Shown here: one piece after another, positions 17,952 through 25,861 of the stretch
Layout of the letters: each line of letters starts with the position of its first letter
Position numbering within the stretch: position 1 is the stretch's first letter
Assembly: GCF_006149005.1 (NCBI RefSeq)
Contig: NZ_VBSL01000001.1
Location: 744,001-808,000 of the forward strand
Length of the DNA stretch: 64,000 nt
Direction: 5' to 3'
DNA from: Larkinella sp. C7
GTDB taxonomy: Bacteria > Bacteroidota > Bacteroidia > Cytophagales > Spirosomataceae
Notes under the pieces: model-generated
Seen by the model: only the letters and a program-made list of their open reading frames with translations
Told to the model about the DNA's origin: nothing
Databases searched by the model: none
Position numbers and translations under genes: made by a program

Positions 17952-19190
17952 ATGCAAACTGCGACACACGAAATCCTTGATATTGAAGCCATTCGCCGGG
18001 ATTTTCCGATTCTCGATCAGGTCGTGAACGGTCGGCAACTGGTATATTTTGATAACGCAGCGACGACCCAAAAACCGCTTCCGGTTCTCCACGCCCTGAC
18101 CCGGTATTACGAAGGCTACAATGCCAACATTCACCGGGGAATCCATACGCTGGCCGAAAAAGCGACGTCGGCCTTTGAAGCCTCGCGCCGGGCCATTCAA
18201 CAGTTTCTGAACGCGGCCCATGTCGAGGAAATCATCTTTACCTACGGCACCACCGACGGGATTAACCTCGTGGCCCAGACCTACGGACGGCGGTTTTTGA
18301 AAGAAGGGGATGAAATCATCATCACGACGATGGAGCACCACTCCAACATCGTCCCCTGGCAGATGCTTTGCGAAGAAAAAGGCTGCGTCCTGAAAGTCAT
18401 TCCCATTGACGATAACGGCGATCTGATTCTGGAAGAGTACGAAAAGCTACTTTCGGAACGGACCAAATTTGTCTCCGCCGTTCACGTTTCGAACGCGATG
18501 GGCACCATCAACCCGGTGAAGTTTCTCATCGAAAAAGCGCACGCCGTGGGGGCCAAAGTGCTGATCGATGGTGCACAGGCCAGTTCACACATCGACATCG
18601 ATGTGCAGGCACTGGATGCGGATTTTTACGTCTTTTCGGCGCATAAGCTTTATGGCCCGACGGGCATGGGCGTTCTCTACGGCAAACGGGATATGCTGAA
18701 TGCCATGCCGCCCTGGCGGGGAGGTGGCGAAATGATCAAGGAAGTTACCTTCGAGAAAACCACCTACAACGATCTGCCGTACAAGTTTGAAGCCGGAACG
18801 CCTAACATTGCCGATGTCATTGCGGTGTATGCGGCACTGGAGTACATCGAAACACTTGGCAAGAAAAAGATAGCGGATTACGAACACAGCCTGCTCGAGT
18901 ATGCGACCGAAGCACTCGAAAGTATCGAAGGTTTGCGGATTATTGGCCAAAGTGCCGAAAAGATCAGCGTCGTTTCGTTCGTTCTGGACGGGATTCACCA
19001 CCAGGATACGGGCGTCATTCTGGATCAGCAGGGCATTGCCGTCCGGACAGGCCACCACTGTACGCAGCCATTGATGCGCCGGTTTAACCTCACGGGAACC
19101 ACCCGGGCGTCCTTTGCGGTTTACAACACGAAAGAGGAGATTGACCGGCTGGTACAAGGTTTGCTGCGGGTCAAAAAAATGATGTTGTAA
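17952..19190 (+). CDS. sufS: SufS-type cysteine desulfurase
   Basis: This 412-residue PLP-dependent class V aminotransferase-fold enzyme removes sulfur from cysteine and passes it to SufE. The N-terminus has VYFDNAATTQKP. The PLP lysine is K232 in FSAHKLYGPTGMG, and the sulfur-carrying Cys is C370 in RTGHHCTQPLM, with the short SufS-type active-site loop rather than the longer IscS loop. TMEHHSNIVPW and GAQASSHIDID are also typical. sufE follows after 51 bp, completing the sulfur-donor pair. Confidence 0.96.
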   Translation: MQTATHEILDIEAIRRDFPILDQVVNGRQLVYFDNAATTQKPLPVLHALTRYYEGYNANIHRGIHTLAEKATSAFEASRRAIQQFLNAAHVEEIIFTYGTTDGINLVAQTYGRRFLKEGDEIIITTMEHHSNIVPWQMLCEEKGCVLKVIPIDDNGDLILEEYEKLLSERTKFVSAVHVSNAMGTINPVKFLIEKAHAVGAKVLIDGAQASSHIDIDVQALDADFYVFSAHKLYGPTGMGVLYGKRDMLNAMPPWRGGGEMIKEVTFEKTTYNDLPYKFEAGTPNIADVIAVYAALEYIETLGKKKIADYEHSLLEYATEALESIEGLRIIGQSAEKISVVSFVLDGIHHQDTGVILDQQGIAVRTGHHCTQPLMRRFNLTGTTRASFAVYNTKEEIDRLVQGLLRVKKMML

Positions 19191-19241
19191 TCTTGTAAAA
19201 AGCGGTTAGCAATTCGCCCAATGAATGGGCAGGTTATAAAT

Positions 19242-19691
19242 ATGACCATCAACGAGAAGCAGGACGAAATTATCGAAGACTTCGATCTCTTTGACGATCA
19301 GCTCGATAAGACGCAATACATCATCGACATCGGCAAGAAATTGCCGCCCATGCCGGTGCAGTTCCAGACGGATGAGAACCTGATTCGGGGCTGTCAGTCG
19401 AAAGTGTGGCTGCATTCCGAAATGCGGGGCGACACCGTCCATTTTGAAGCCGACAGCGAACCGACCGCCCAAATTAGCAAAGGGCTGGTGAGTTTATTGA
19501 TCCGGATTTTGTCGAATGAAAAAGCCGAAGACATTGCCAACGCCGATTTGTATTTCATTGACCGAATTGGATTGAGTAACTTAGTAACCTCCCGGCGGGC
19601 CGGCGGACTGGCTTCCATGATTCAGCAGATGAAGCAATTTTCGGCGGCACAAGCTGGTAAAAACCGTACGGCCGAACAGCCAACGCTATAA
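19242..19691 (+). CDS. sufE: SufE, sulfur acceptor for SufS
   Basis: SufE accepts persulfide sulfur from SufS and enhances its activity. With the start at ATG 19242 the protein has 149 residues and the acceptor cysteine is C51 in LIRGCQSKVWL, the hallmark of the family. An earlier ATG at 19221 would add seven residues and sits in a small GCCCA/TGGGC hairpin, so I prefer 19242. The C-terminus has DLYFIDRIGLSNLVTSRRAGGLASMIQQMK, also typical. It lies between sufS and the SufT-type gene in the operon. Confidence 0.94.
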   Translation: MTINEKQDEIIEDFDLFDDQLDKTQYIIDIGKKLPPMPVQFQTDENLIRGCQSKVWLHSEMRGDTVHFEADSEPTAQISKGLVSLLIRILSNEKAEDIANADLYFIDRIGLSNLVTSRRAGGLASMIQQMKQFSAAQAGKNRTAEQPTL

Positions 19692-19702
19692 AGCAGAAAG
19701 TC

Positions 19703-20014
19703 ATGAATGACGAAGAACTCAAAGAACAAGTCGTAAAAGCCCTGAAAGAAGTCTATGATCCGGAAATTCCGGTAGACGTGTACGAATTGGGGTTGATCTA
19801 CGAAATCAAAATATTTCCGATCAACAACGTCTACATTCTGATGACGTTGACCTCCCCCTCCTGCCCATCGGCCGGAACCATTCCGGGGGAGATCGAAGCG
19901 AAAGTCCGGAGCATCGAAGGCGTCAACGATGTGAGCGTCGAGCTGACATTCGAACCGACCTATTCCACCGAAATGATGTCGGAAGTGGCCAAGCTGGAAC
20001 TGGGCTTTATGTAA
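19703..20014 (+). CDS. SUF-associated MIP18/DUF59-family protein (SufT-like)
   Basis: This 103-residue protein of the MIP18/PaaD-like (DUF59) family is commonly encoded in SUF operons and implicated in maturation of Fe-S proteins. Family signatures are EVYDPEIPVDVYELGLIYEI, MTLTSPSCPSAGTIPGEIEAKV with the conserved Cys, and VNDVSVELTFEP. Its start is 11 bp after the sufE stop, which implies translational coupling. The short form lacks the extra N-terminal domain of long SufT proteins, so I leave the symbol blank. Confidence 0.92.
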   Translation: MNDEELKEQVVKALKEVYDPEIPVDVYELGLIYEIKIFPINNVYILMTLTSPSCPSAGTIPGEIEAKVRSIEGVNDVSVELTFEPTYSTEMMSEVAKLELGFM

Positions 20015-20015
20015 C

Positions 20016-20162
20016 TTGAACGGTTCGATGGTTACTATGGTTAATGGGTTGAAAAGGGTTGTATGGTTGCAATGGTTGGATAGCTAGCCGTACGAGACAA
20101 ACCATTCAGCCATTTCTAACCATTCAACCATTACTGCCATCTAACCATTACAACCATTTACT
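20016..20162. repeat. Intergenic inverted repeat (site D) of ATGGTT words
   Basis: The left half is a run of GGTTACTATGGTTAATGG-like words; the right half is AACCATTCAACCATT-like words, separated by GATAGCTAGCCGTACGAGAC. The arms are imperfect but long (about 60 bases each). It lies between the SufT-like gene and the bacilliredoxin gene on the same strand. The same vocabulary is used at sites F and G. Confidence 0.85.
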
Positions 20163-20185
20163 ATACACTTTAAAAACTCAATACA

Positions 20186-20611
20186 ATGTATCCTCCACAT
20201 TTAGTTGCCCCGATGAAAGACGACCTGCTAAGCGTCGGTTTCGAGGACCTGAGCACCGCCGAAAAAGTCGATGAGGCCATGGACAATGCCGAAGGCACCA
20301 TGCTGGTAGTCGTCAACTCGGTCTGCGGTTGCGCGGCTGGTGCAGCCCGTCCCGGCGTTAAGGCGGCTTTAAACCTGAGCGGTATCAAACCCGACAAACT
20401 GGTGACGGTTTTTGCCGGCGTCGATTTTGAAGCCACGGCCCGGATGCGCGAGTATCTCCTGCCTTATCCGCCGTCATCACCGGCCATCGGTATTTTCAAA
20501 GATGGCGAACTGGTGCACTTTATCGAGCGCCACCACATCGAAGGACGCTCAGCGCAAATGATCGCCCAGCACCTGGAAATGGCTTTTGAAGAATTCTGCG
20601 AAAAGGCGTAA
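20186..20611 (+). CDS. BrxA/BrxB-family bacilliredoxin
   Basis: This 141-residue thioredoxin-fold protein has the CGC active site (C47-G-C49 in VVVNSVCGCAAGAARPG) that defines the bacilliredoxin YphP/YqiW family. In Firmicutes these proteins remove bacillithiol from protein thiols. The segments EGTMLVVVNSVCGC, AGVDFEATARMREYLLPYPPSSPAIGIFKDGELVHFIERHHIEGRSAQMIA match the family in order and length. It ends the suf operon and may protect or repair thiols of the sulfur-transfer proteins. Whether this organism makes bacillithiol cannot be read from the window. Confidence 0.93.
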   Translation: MYPPHLVAPMKDDLLSVGFEDLSTAEKVDEAMDNAEGTMLVVVNSVCGCAAGAARPGVKAALNLSGIKPDKLVTVFAGVDFEATARMREYLLPYPPSSPAIGIFKDGELVHFIERHHIEGRSAQMIAQHLEMAFEEFCEKA

Positions 20612-20614
20612 GGA

Positions 20615-20712
20615 AGTCATAGAATAAAGAAGAAAGACAAGGGAGTAAAGACCTGGAACCTGGCTACACCAGATTTCTGTCTCTACTCTTTTGTCTTTCT
20701 TCTTTTCTCTCA
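20615..20712. repeat. Intergenic inverted repeat (site E), purine/pyrimidine arms
   Basis: The left arm is GAATAAAGAAGAAAGACAA plus GGAGTAAAGAC; the right arm is GTCTCTACTCTTTTGTC plus TTTCTTCTTTTCTC. It lies between the convergent bacilliredoxin and dipeptidase genes, where it could end transcription from both sides. Sites H and K use similar words. Confidence 0.8.
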
Positions 20713-20716
20713 AAAA

Positions 20717-21910
20717 CTATTGCGGCACTTTGGCCTGCCCCAGCACCCGCAGCAAATTCCCGCCCCAGATTTTGGCAATGTCCTGTTCAGAATAGCCTTT
20801 CCGTACCAGTTCCAAGGTCAGGGCTTCGATTTCGCTGACATCCTCCAGACCGTTGACGCCCCCGCCCCCATCGAAATCGCTGCCAATGCCGACATGGTCG
20901 ATGCCTACCAGCCGGACAATGTAGTCGATGTGTTTGACGATGTCCGCCACGCTAGCCCGTTCATAGGCATACCGTTTCTGAATCGAATCTTCCTTCGCAT
21001 CAAGACGCGTCCGCATTTCCGGGGTCACTAGCCGGCCCACACCCGACATCCGGATGGAATTCAACGCCTGACGGTGTTCGTCCGACGGTTTCCGGAGGTA
21101 ATCGGTTACGAAATTCACCTGAATCACCCCGCCTTTCGCGGCTAGTGCCTGGATCATTTCGTCGGTCATATTCCGCGGAAAATTGCAAAGCGCACGCACG
21201 TTGGAGTGAGACGCAATCACCGGTGCTTTCGACAAGGCCAGCACGTCGTAAAATGATTTATCGGAAATATGGGACACATCGATCAGAATGCCGAGTCGGT
21301 TCATTTCCGGTACCACCTTTTTACCAAAATCACTCAATCCGTTGTAAAGCGGACCATCTGGATCGGTTGCGGAGTCGCAGATGGCGTTGTTGGCAAAGTG
21401 AGCGAGCGTAATGTAGCGGCAACCCAGGTCGAAATACGTCTTCAGCATTGCCAGATCTTCGCCCACCGGGTAGCCATTTTCCATACCGATAAAAACCGCC
21501 CGCTTCCCGGCTTTTTCAATCCGGTAAGCATCGGCGGGTGTCGTTGCCAGTTCGGCCTGATCGGGGTGTTTTTTCAAAGCGGCATCGATACTTTGAAAAA
21601 TGGCAAGTGCCCGGGCTTTGGCCTCCGCGTGGCCTTCCGGCGTGCGAGGTCCCTGAGCCAGATAAACCGCAAAAAACATCGCATCCATCCCGCCTTCTTT
21701 CATGCGGGGAAAGTCGATCTGCGACTTGTCGCGCACCCGGTCGTGCCGCTCACCCACGTCAAAACCGTCTTTCACCATGTTGATCGGCGCATCGGCGTGG
21801 GTGTCGAGCGTCAATATACGCTGGTGAATTTTATGGGCTTTCCGCGTCAGGCGGTCGGAAGGCAGGAAAAAAACGGCAAGAAGTAGAAATAGGGAAAGAA
21901 TGGGGTTCAT
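20717..21910 (-). CDS. Membrane dipeptidase (peptidase family M19)
   Basis: This 397-residue zinc dipeptidase of the renal dipeptidase family is probably periplasmic: an N-terminal hydrophobic segment (PILSLFLLLAVFFLPS) serves as signal or anchor. Metal-binding and family marks are TLDTHADAPINM (HxD), the VFIGMENGYPVG glutamate region, YITLAHFANNAICDSA, DVSHISDKSFYDV, APVIASHSNVRALC and GIDHVGIGSDFDGGGG. The order and length (about 370-400) fit the family. It would hydrolyse dipeptides, possibly including D-amino-acid ones. It is transcribed alone from the region 21911-22059. Confidence 0.94.
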   Translation of the reverse strand: MNPILSLFLLLAVFFLPSDRLTRKAHKIHQRILTLDTHADAPINMVKDGFDVGERHDRVRDKSQIDFPRMKEGGMDAMFFAVYLAQGPRTPEGHAEAKARALAIFQSIDAALKKHPDQAELATTPADAYRIEKAGKRAVFIGMENGYPVGEDLAMLKTYFDLGCRYITLAHFANNAICDSATDPDGPLYNGLSDFGKKVVPEMNRLGILIDVSHISDKSFYDVLALSKAPVIASHSNVRALCNFPRNMTDEMIQALAAKGGVIQVNFVTDYLRKPSDEHRQALNSIRMSGVGRLVTPEMRTRLDAKEDSIQKRYAYERASVADIVKHIDYIVRLVGIDHVGIGSDFDGGGGVNGLEDVSEIEALTLELVRKGYSEQDIAKIWGGNLLRVLGQAKVPQ

Positions 21911-22059
21911 TGACGAGTAGTCTAAATCCCAAGGTAGAAAAGAATCGCTAAATAATCGCTATTATAGCCGTTTAAAGCGTCTGAGAAGCGGAATTGGTTC
22001 GGAATGATCCTGCCTGGCTGCTTTTTCACCAACCGTTTTTTCAACAAAACAGGAATAAA

Positions 22060-22812
22060 ATGACCCCAACCGCTCTAATCACCGGCTCCACCTCCGGCAT
22101 CGGTCTTGCCATTGCGACCGCTTTCTCCAAACTGAAGTACCGACTCATTTTGTGTGGCCGACGGCAAGAACGCCTGGACGAATTACAACAGACTCTCAGC
22201 CGGGATTCAGCGTGTTACACGCTCAACTTCGACGTTCGCGACCGGGCCGCCGTTGAAACCGCTATCGCTACCCTGCCTGCCGACTGGAAAACCATCGATA
22301 TTCTGATCAACAACGCCGGCAACGCGCACGGCATGGGGCCAATTCACGAAGGCGACGTGGACGACTGGGATGCGATGATCGACGGCAACGTGAAGGGCTT
22401 GCTGTATGTTACACGGGCGGTTGCGCCGGGCATGGTGGCCAACGGGCACGGTCATATCGTCAACATCAGTTCCATTGCCGGGAAACAGACCTACGCGAAC
22501 GGCGGGGTCTACTGTGCTTCAAAAGCCGCCGTCGAAGCTTTGAGCGAAGGAATGCGGCTGGATTTGACCCAATACGGCATTAAAATTACCAACGTGGCCC
22601 CTGGTGCGGTCGAAACCGAGTTTTCGCTGGTTCGTTTCAAAGGCGACGAAGCGCGGGCGGCCAAGATTTACGAAGGCTTCTCCCCACTAACCGCTACGGA
22701 CATTGCCGATGCCGTCGTATACGCCGTCACCGCCCCGCCCCACGTGACCATTGCCGACATGACGATTCTGGCTTCCGCCCAGGCCGCAGCAACGACGATA
22801 CACAGGAAGTAA
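22060..22812 (+). CDS. YdfG-like short-chain dehydrogenase
   Basis: This 250-residue cytoplasmic SDR starts at ATG 22060; an earlier start at 21994 would precede the Rossmann motif by 22 unneeded residues. It shows ITGSTSGIGLAIA, RRQERLDELQQTL, NNAGNAHGMGPIHEGDVDDW, GHIVNISSIAGKQ and YCASKAAVEALSEGMRLDL, and ends with FSLVRFKGDEARAAKIYEG. The RFKGD block and overall pattern match the E. coli YdfG group (3-hydroxy acid / serine 3-dehydrogenase, also malonic semialdehyde reductase). The probable role is NADP-dependent oxidation or reduction of small 3-hydroxy acids. Confidence 0.9.
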   Translation: MTPTALITGSTSGIGLAIATAFSKLKYRLILCGRRQERLDELQQTLSRDSACYTLNFDVRDRAAVETAIATLPADWKTIDILINNAGNAHGMGPIHEGDVDDWDAMIDGNVKGLLYVTRAVAPGMVANGHGHIVNISSIAGKQTYANGGVYCASKAAVEALSEGMRLDLTQYGIKITNVAPGAVETEFSLVRFKGDEARAAKIYEGFSPLTATDIADAVVYAVTAPPHVTIADMTILASAQAAATTIHRK

Positions 22813-22813
22813 T

Positions 22814-22953
22814 GGTTTGAAGGTTGGGATGGTTAAAGGATGGCTGAATGGCTCTGATGGATAAAAATGGTTGGGATGGTTAAGAATGGTTAAAGATAGC
22901 AGCTAGCCCTCCAACCATTCTTAACCATCCCAACCATTCAACCATCCTCCAAC
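22814..22953. repeat. Intergenic inverted repeat (site F) of ATGGTT words
   Basis: A run of GGTTGGGATGGTTAA-type words on the left and TTAACCATCCCAACC-type words on the right meet around GATAGCAGCTAGCCCTCC. It fills the whole gap between the converging SDR and thioesterase genes. The vocabulary is shared with sites D and G. Confidence 0.88.
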
Positions 22954-22954
22954 T

Positions 22955-23446
22955 TTACTTCAAAATCATACACGTCGAGGTCGCGTGGGAGTAGAGTTTG
23001 CCCTGCGCATCTTCTACCCGTGCTTCGGCCGTGGCAACACTGCGACCGACGTGGATAACGGTTCCGGTGCAGATGAGCTTACCGGTTTTGGCCGTCACGG
23101 GCCGCACCAGATTCACTTTCAGTTCAAGGGTGGTGTAGCCAACGCCAGCCGCCAGTTTGGTGTGAATGGCGCAACCCATGGCCGAATCACAGAGAGTGCT
23201 CAACAAACCGCCGTGTACTACACCAATCGGATTGTAATGGAATTCAGAGGGAATCACAGAAAAAACCGCTTTGCCGTCTTCCATGGACACCGGGTCAAAA
23301 TCCAGCGTCTGACAAATGGGCGGAAGCGGGTTGATGCCATCCTGAATGCTTTGTAAATATTCCAGTCCGGACATGGTTTTGGCGGCCTGTGCGCCCTGCA
23401 TGGGATCTTCCCAGTTATACGATCGTTCTCTTTCGTCTGCTGCCAT
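22955..23446 (-). CDS. PaaI-family hotdog thioesterase
   Basis: This 163-residue acyl-CoA thioesterase of the PaaI/DUF4442-like hotdog group is probably cytoplasmic. The hallmark HNPIGVVHGGLLSTLCDSAMGCAIHTKL carries the HGG motif and the catalytic Asp region, followed by TLELKVNLVRPVTAKTGKLICTGTVIHVGRSVATAEARVED. An N-terminal extension of about 35 residues (MAADERERSYNWEDPMQGA) precedes the fold and is common in this subgroup. Its substrate is unknown. It is a single gene. Confidence 0.92.
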   Translation of the reverse strand: MAADERERSYNWEDPMQGAQAAKTMSGLEYLQSIQDGINPLPPICQTLDFDPVSMEDGKAVFSVIPSEFHYNPIGVVHGGLLSTLCDSAMGCAIHTKLAAGVGYTTLELKVNLVRPVTAKTGKLICTGTVIHVGRSVATAEARVEDAQGKLYSHATSTCMILK

Positions 23447-23511
23447 TGGGTACGTAAAAAATATAGTTAATTAGTTAATTTTAAGGCATTCCCGCGTCAA
23501 AACCGTTCTTT

Positions 23512-24429
23512 TCAGGGTTGAAAAATACCGGCCAGAACGCCTTCTTTCAGCGAATATGTCGACACCCGGATCTGCTGAATCCCGTAGGCCCGCAGCACGT
23601 AATCGATCAGGCAGACACCCACCACAATCATATCGACGCGCAACTCGATCATGCCCGGCAGTTGCATCCGTTCTGCGTGGTTGCGGGTTAATAACAATTC
23701 ATAAGACCGGTAAAATTCGCGGATCGGCAACTCAAAAGCCGTCTGGCCTTCGTCCGGCAAATGGCCTTTTTCGTGCATAAACTGCAGATCGACCAGCGTA
23801 TCGAACGAACCCGACGAACCCACCAGCGCAACGGGTGCGTATTGGTGAACCGCATTCGTCAACGGCAGGAGTTGTTCCTGAAAATAGCGGTTCAGCCGAT
23901 TGACCGCCGACGGACTGATCGGGTCGGTATCCATAAACCGTTCCAGCAACCGTTGCCCGCCGATTTCAAAACTTTGTTTCCAGTAGACCCGTCGCTCCGT
24001 ACACAAAATAAATTCGACGCTGCCGCCACCGATGTCGATTACCAGTGCCATGTTATCATCCAGCGCGCCCGCAGCCCGCACCCCGGCATAAATATAACCC
24101 GCTTCTTCGTCGCCCGAGATGGTCCGGATGACAATCCCGGTTTCCTGCCGAATCCGTTCAAGAAACGCAGCCTGGTTTCCCGCGTTGCGGATGGCGCTGG
24201 TACCGATGGCAACGACGTCTTCGGGCAAAACCTGGTGCCCGTCAAGCACATCCCGAAAATACCGCAGAACCGTTAACGCCCGCTCGGTGGCTTCGTCGGT
24301 GATCAGGCCCTGATTGATACCGGATTTCCCAATTTTCGTCGGTCGGCTCTCGCGAAAAAGCGTCCGCCCTGCGTCCGTAATCATCAAATGGAAGGTATTG
24401 GTTCCGAGGTCAATAACGGCTTGTTTCAT
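23512..24429 (-). CDS. Ppx/GppA-family phosphatase
   Basis: This 305-residue protein of the exopolyphosphatase / guanosine pentaphosphate phosphatase family is of the short two-domain type. The start is ATG 24429 (MKQAVIDLGTNTFHLMITD). The first phosphate-binding loop is IDLGTNTFH; the second is VIDIGGGSVEF, and TSAIRNAGNQ and GSSGSFDTL are also typical. The long C-terminal HD-like region of E. coli Ppx is absent, as usual in Bacteroidetes. It would hydrolyse polyphosphate or pppGpp in the cytoplasm. An inverted repeat covers its upstream region. Confidence 0.93.
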   Translation of the reverse strand: MKQAVIDLGTNTFHLMITDAGRTLFRESRPTKIGKSGINQGLITDEATERALTVLRYFRDVLDGHQVLPEDVVAIGTSAIRNAGNQAAFLERIRQETGIVIRTISGDEEAGYIYAGVRAAGALDDNMALVIDIGGGSVEFILCTERRVYWKQSFEIGGQRLLERFMDTDPISPSAVNRLNRYFQEQLLPLTNAVHQYAPVALVGSSGSFDTLVDLQFMHEKGHLPDEGQTAFELPIREFYRSYELLLTRNHAERMQLPGMIELRVDMIVVGVCLIDYVLRAYGIQQIRVSTYSLKEGVLAGIFQP

Positions 24430-24430
24430 G

Positions 24431-24546
24431 GAATGGATGGTTAAATGGTTCCTGGTGGCTAAAAAGGGTTCAATGGTTAAAATGGCTGGTGTCCATTGAA
24501 CCATTTTTTACCATCAATAACCATTTAACCATTCGACCATTTCGTT
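24431..24546. repeat. Intergenic inverted repeat (site G) in a divergent gap
   Basis: Left words such as GGATGGTTAAATGGTT and TTCAATGGTTAAAATGG meet right words CCATTGAACCATTTT and AACCATTTAACCATTCG. The site lies between the divergent ppx/gppA and rpsU genes, upstream of the rpsU promoter. A terminator would not be expected in a divergent gap, so its role must be something else. Confidence 0.88.
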
Positions 24547-24569
24547 GTTAATCATTTCGTGCAAAACTA

Positions 24570-24600
24570 TTGGTTTTTTCCTTCTGGAAACATACCTTTG
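24570..24600 (+). promoter_or_regulatory. Promoter of rpsU
   Basis: TTG at 24570-24572 (within TATTGG) is followed after 20 bp by TACCTTTG at 24593-24600, a near-perfect Bacteroidetes -33/-7 promoter. It lies 39 bp before the rpsU ATG at 24640, and it rules out the earlier start at 24559. Confidence 0.8.
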
Positions 24601-24639
24601 CAATCCGTTTGGTATCAGAAAATTAACGAATTGCAGGAT

Positions 24640-24837
24640 ATGCTTATCATAAACGTCAAAGAAAACGAGTCAATTGACAAAGCCCTCAAGCGCTTTAAGA
24701 AAAAATTTGAAAAAACCGGCGTATTGCGCGCCCTGCGTTCCCGGACTGCTTTCCAGAAACCTTCGATCAAACGTCGTCAGGAAATCCTGAAAGCGGTTTA
24801 CCGTGAAAAAATGTACGGCAGCAATAGTGAAGTATAG
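24640..24837 (+). CDS. rpsU: 30S ribosomal protein S21
   Basis: This is ribosomal protein S21 (65 residues), a small basic protein of the 30S platform near the anti-Shine-Dalgarno end of 16S rRNA. The sequence MLIINVKENESIDKALKRFKK begins the standard family pattern, followed by KFEKTGVLRALRSRTAFQKPS and KRRQEIL. The start at ATG 24640 follows a strong promoter. A hairpin with a T-run lies 35 bp after its stop, before xerC, so rpsU may be made in excess over xerC. The rpsU-xerC order is common in Bacteroidetes. Confidence 0.96.
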   Translation: MLIINVKENESIDKALKRFKKKFEKTGVLRALRSRTAFQKPSIKRRQEILKAVYREKMYGSNSEV

Positions 24838-24871
24838 TCTGTAGTAAAAGCACCGACAACAGCATGGGTTG

Positions 24872-24900
24872 GCAGTAGGCATTCGCTTACTGCTTTTTTT
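24872..24900 (+). terminator. Terminator-like hairpin between rpsU and xerC
   Basis: GCAGTA (24872-24877) pairs with TACTGC (24888-24893) and inner GC pairs, followed by seven T. It probably attenuates read-through from rpsU into xerC. A similar 31-bp sequence without the full T-run occurs after xerC at 25826-25856. Confidence 0.65.
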
Positions 24901-24937
24901 ATGGTATCTTGTTGTGTATTCCGACTCTCAACGCTCT

Positions 24938-25825
24938 ATGGTTTCGACTTTCCTTGAACACATCCGCTACGAGAAACGCCTGAGCCATCATACCCTGACG
25001 GCGTATCGCATTGACATCGACCAGTTTCAGGCCTATCTGAAAAGCCAGTATGAGCTGGAACAACCCGAACAGGCGACCTTTCACATGATTCGTTCCTGGA
25101 TTGTGAGCCTGGTCGAAAGCGGGCTGGATAAGACATCCGTCAACCGGAAAATTGCCACGCTCCGGAGTTTTTTCGGGTTTATGCTCCGCCGGAAAGCCAT
25201 TGCCGCCGACCCGATGCTGAAAGTTTCGGCGCTGAAAACCAGCAAAAAAATTCCGGTTTTCGTGGAAGAAAAACCGATGGAAACCTTGCTGGACGACGTC
25301 GATTTCCCGGATGATTTCAAGGGGTTGCGCGATAAACTGGTGCTGGAACTCCTCTACGGTACCGGCATCCGGCTCGCCGAACTGGTGGGGCTGAAAACCG
25401 CCGACGTCAATCTGTACGAAAAAACCATCACGGTGTTGGGCAAACGCAACAAACACCGGATCATTCCGGTGCCGACGCCCTTGTTCACGTTGATTCAACA
25501 ATACCAGCAAACGAAGGAAACGGAGTTTGGTCCCAACGCCGACCCGTTTTTTCTGATCCTGAGCGACCAGGGTGTAAAATCGTACCCGGTTCTGATTCAG
25601 CGGATTGTAAAGCGGTATCTGGGGTTGGTAACGACCCTGGAAAAGAAAAGTCCGCACGTGCTGCGCCATACTTACGCCACCCATCTGCTCAACCGGGGTG
25701 CCGATCTGAACGCCATCAAGGATTTGCTGGGCCATAGCAGCCTGGCCGCGACGCAGATCTATACGCACACGACGATCGATAAATTGAAGAAAGCGTATAA
25801 TCAGGCCCACCCAAAGGCCGGGTAA
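24938..25825 (+). CDS. xerC: Tyrosine recombinase XerC/XerD-type
   Basis: This 295-residue site-specific tyrosine recombinase is likely one of the pair that resolves chromosome dimers at dif. The start is ATG 24938 (MVSTFLEHIRYEKRLS); the earlier start at 24869 overlaps the terminator hairpin. The N-terminal SAM-like core-binding domain is at about 1-90. Catalytic residues are all present: R145 (GTGIR), K169, H240xxR243 (HVLRHTYATHL), H266 (LLGHSS) and nucleophile Y275 (QIYTH). XerC and XerD cannot be told apart here; its place after rpsU fits the gene usually called xerC in this phylum. Confidence 0.93.
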   Translation: MVSTFLEHIRYEKRLSHHTLTAYRIDIDQFQAYLKSQYELEQPEQATFHMIRSWIVSLVESGLDKTSVNRKIATLRSFFGFMLRRKAIAADPMLKVSALKTSKKIPVFVEEKPMETLLDDVDFPDDFKGLRDKLVLELLYGTGIRLAELVGLKTADVNLYEKTITVLGKRNKHRIIPVPTPLFTLIQQYQQTKETEFGPNADPFFLILSDQGVKSYPVLIQRIVKRYLGLVTTLEKKSPHVLRHTYATHLLNRGADLNAIKDLLGHSSLAATQIYTHTTIDKLKKAYNQAHPKAG

Positions 25826-25861
25826 GTTGGCAGTCGTCAATCTGCTTACTACTTTTACGGC

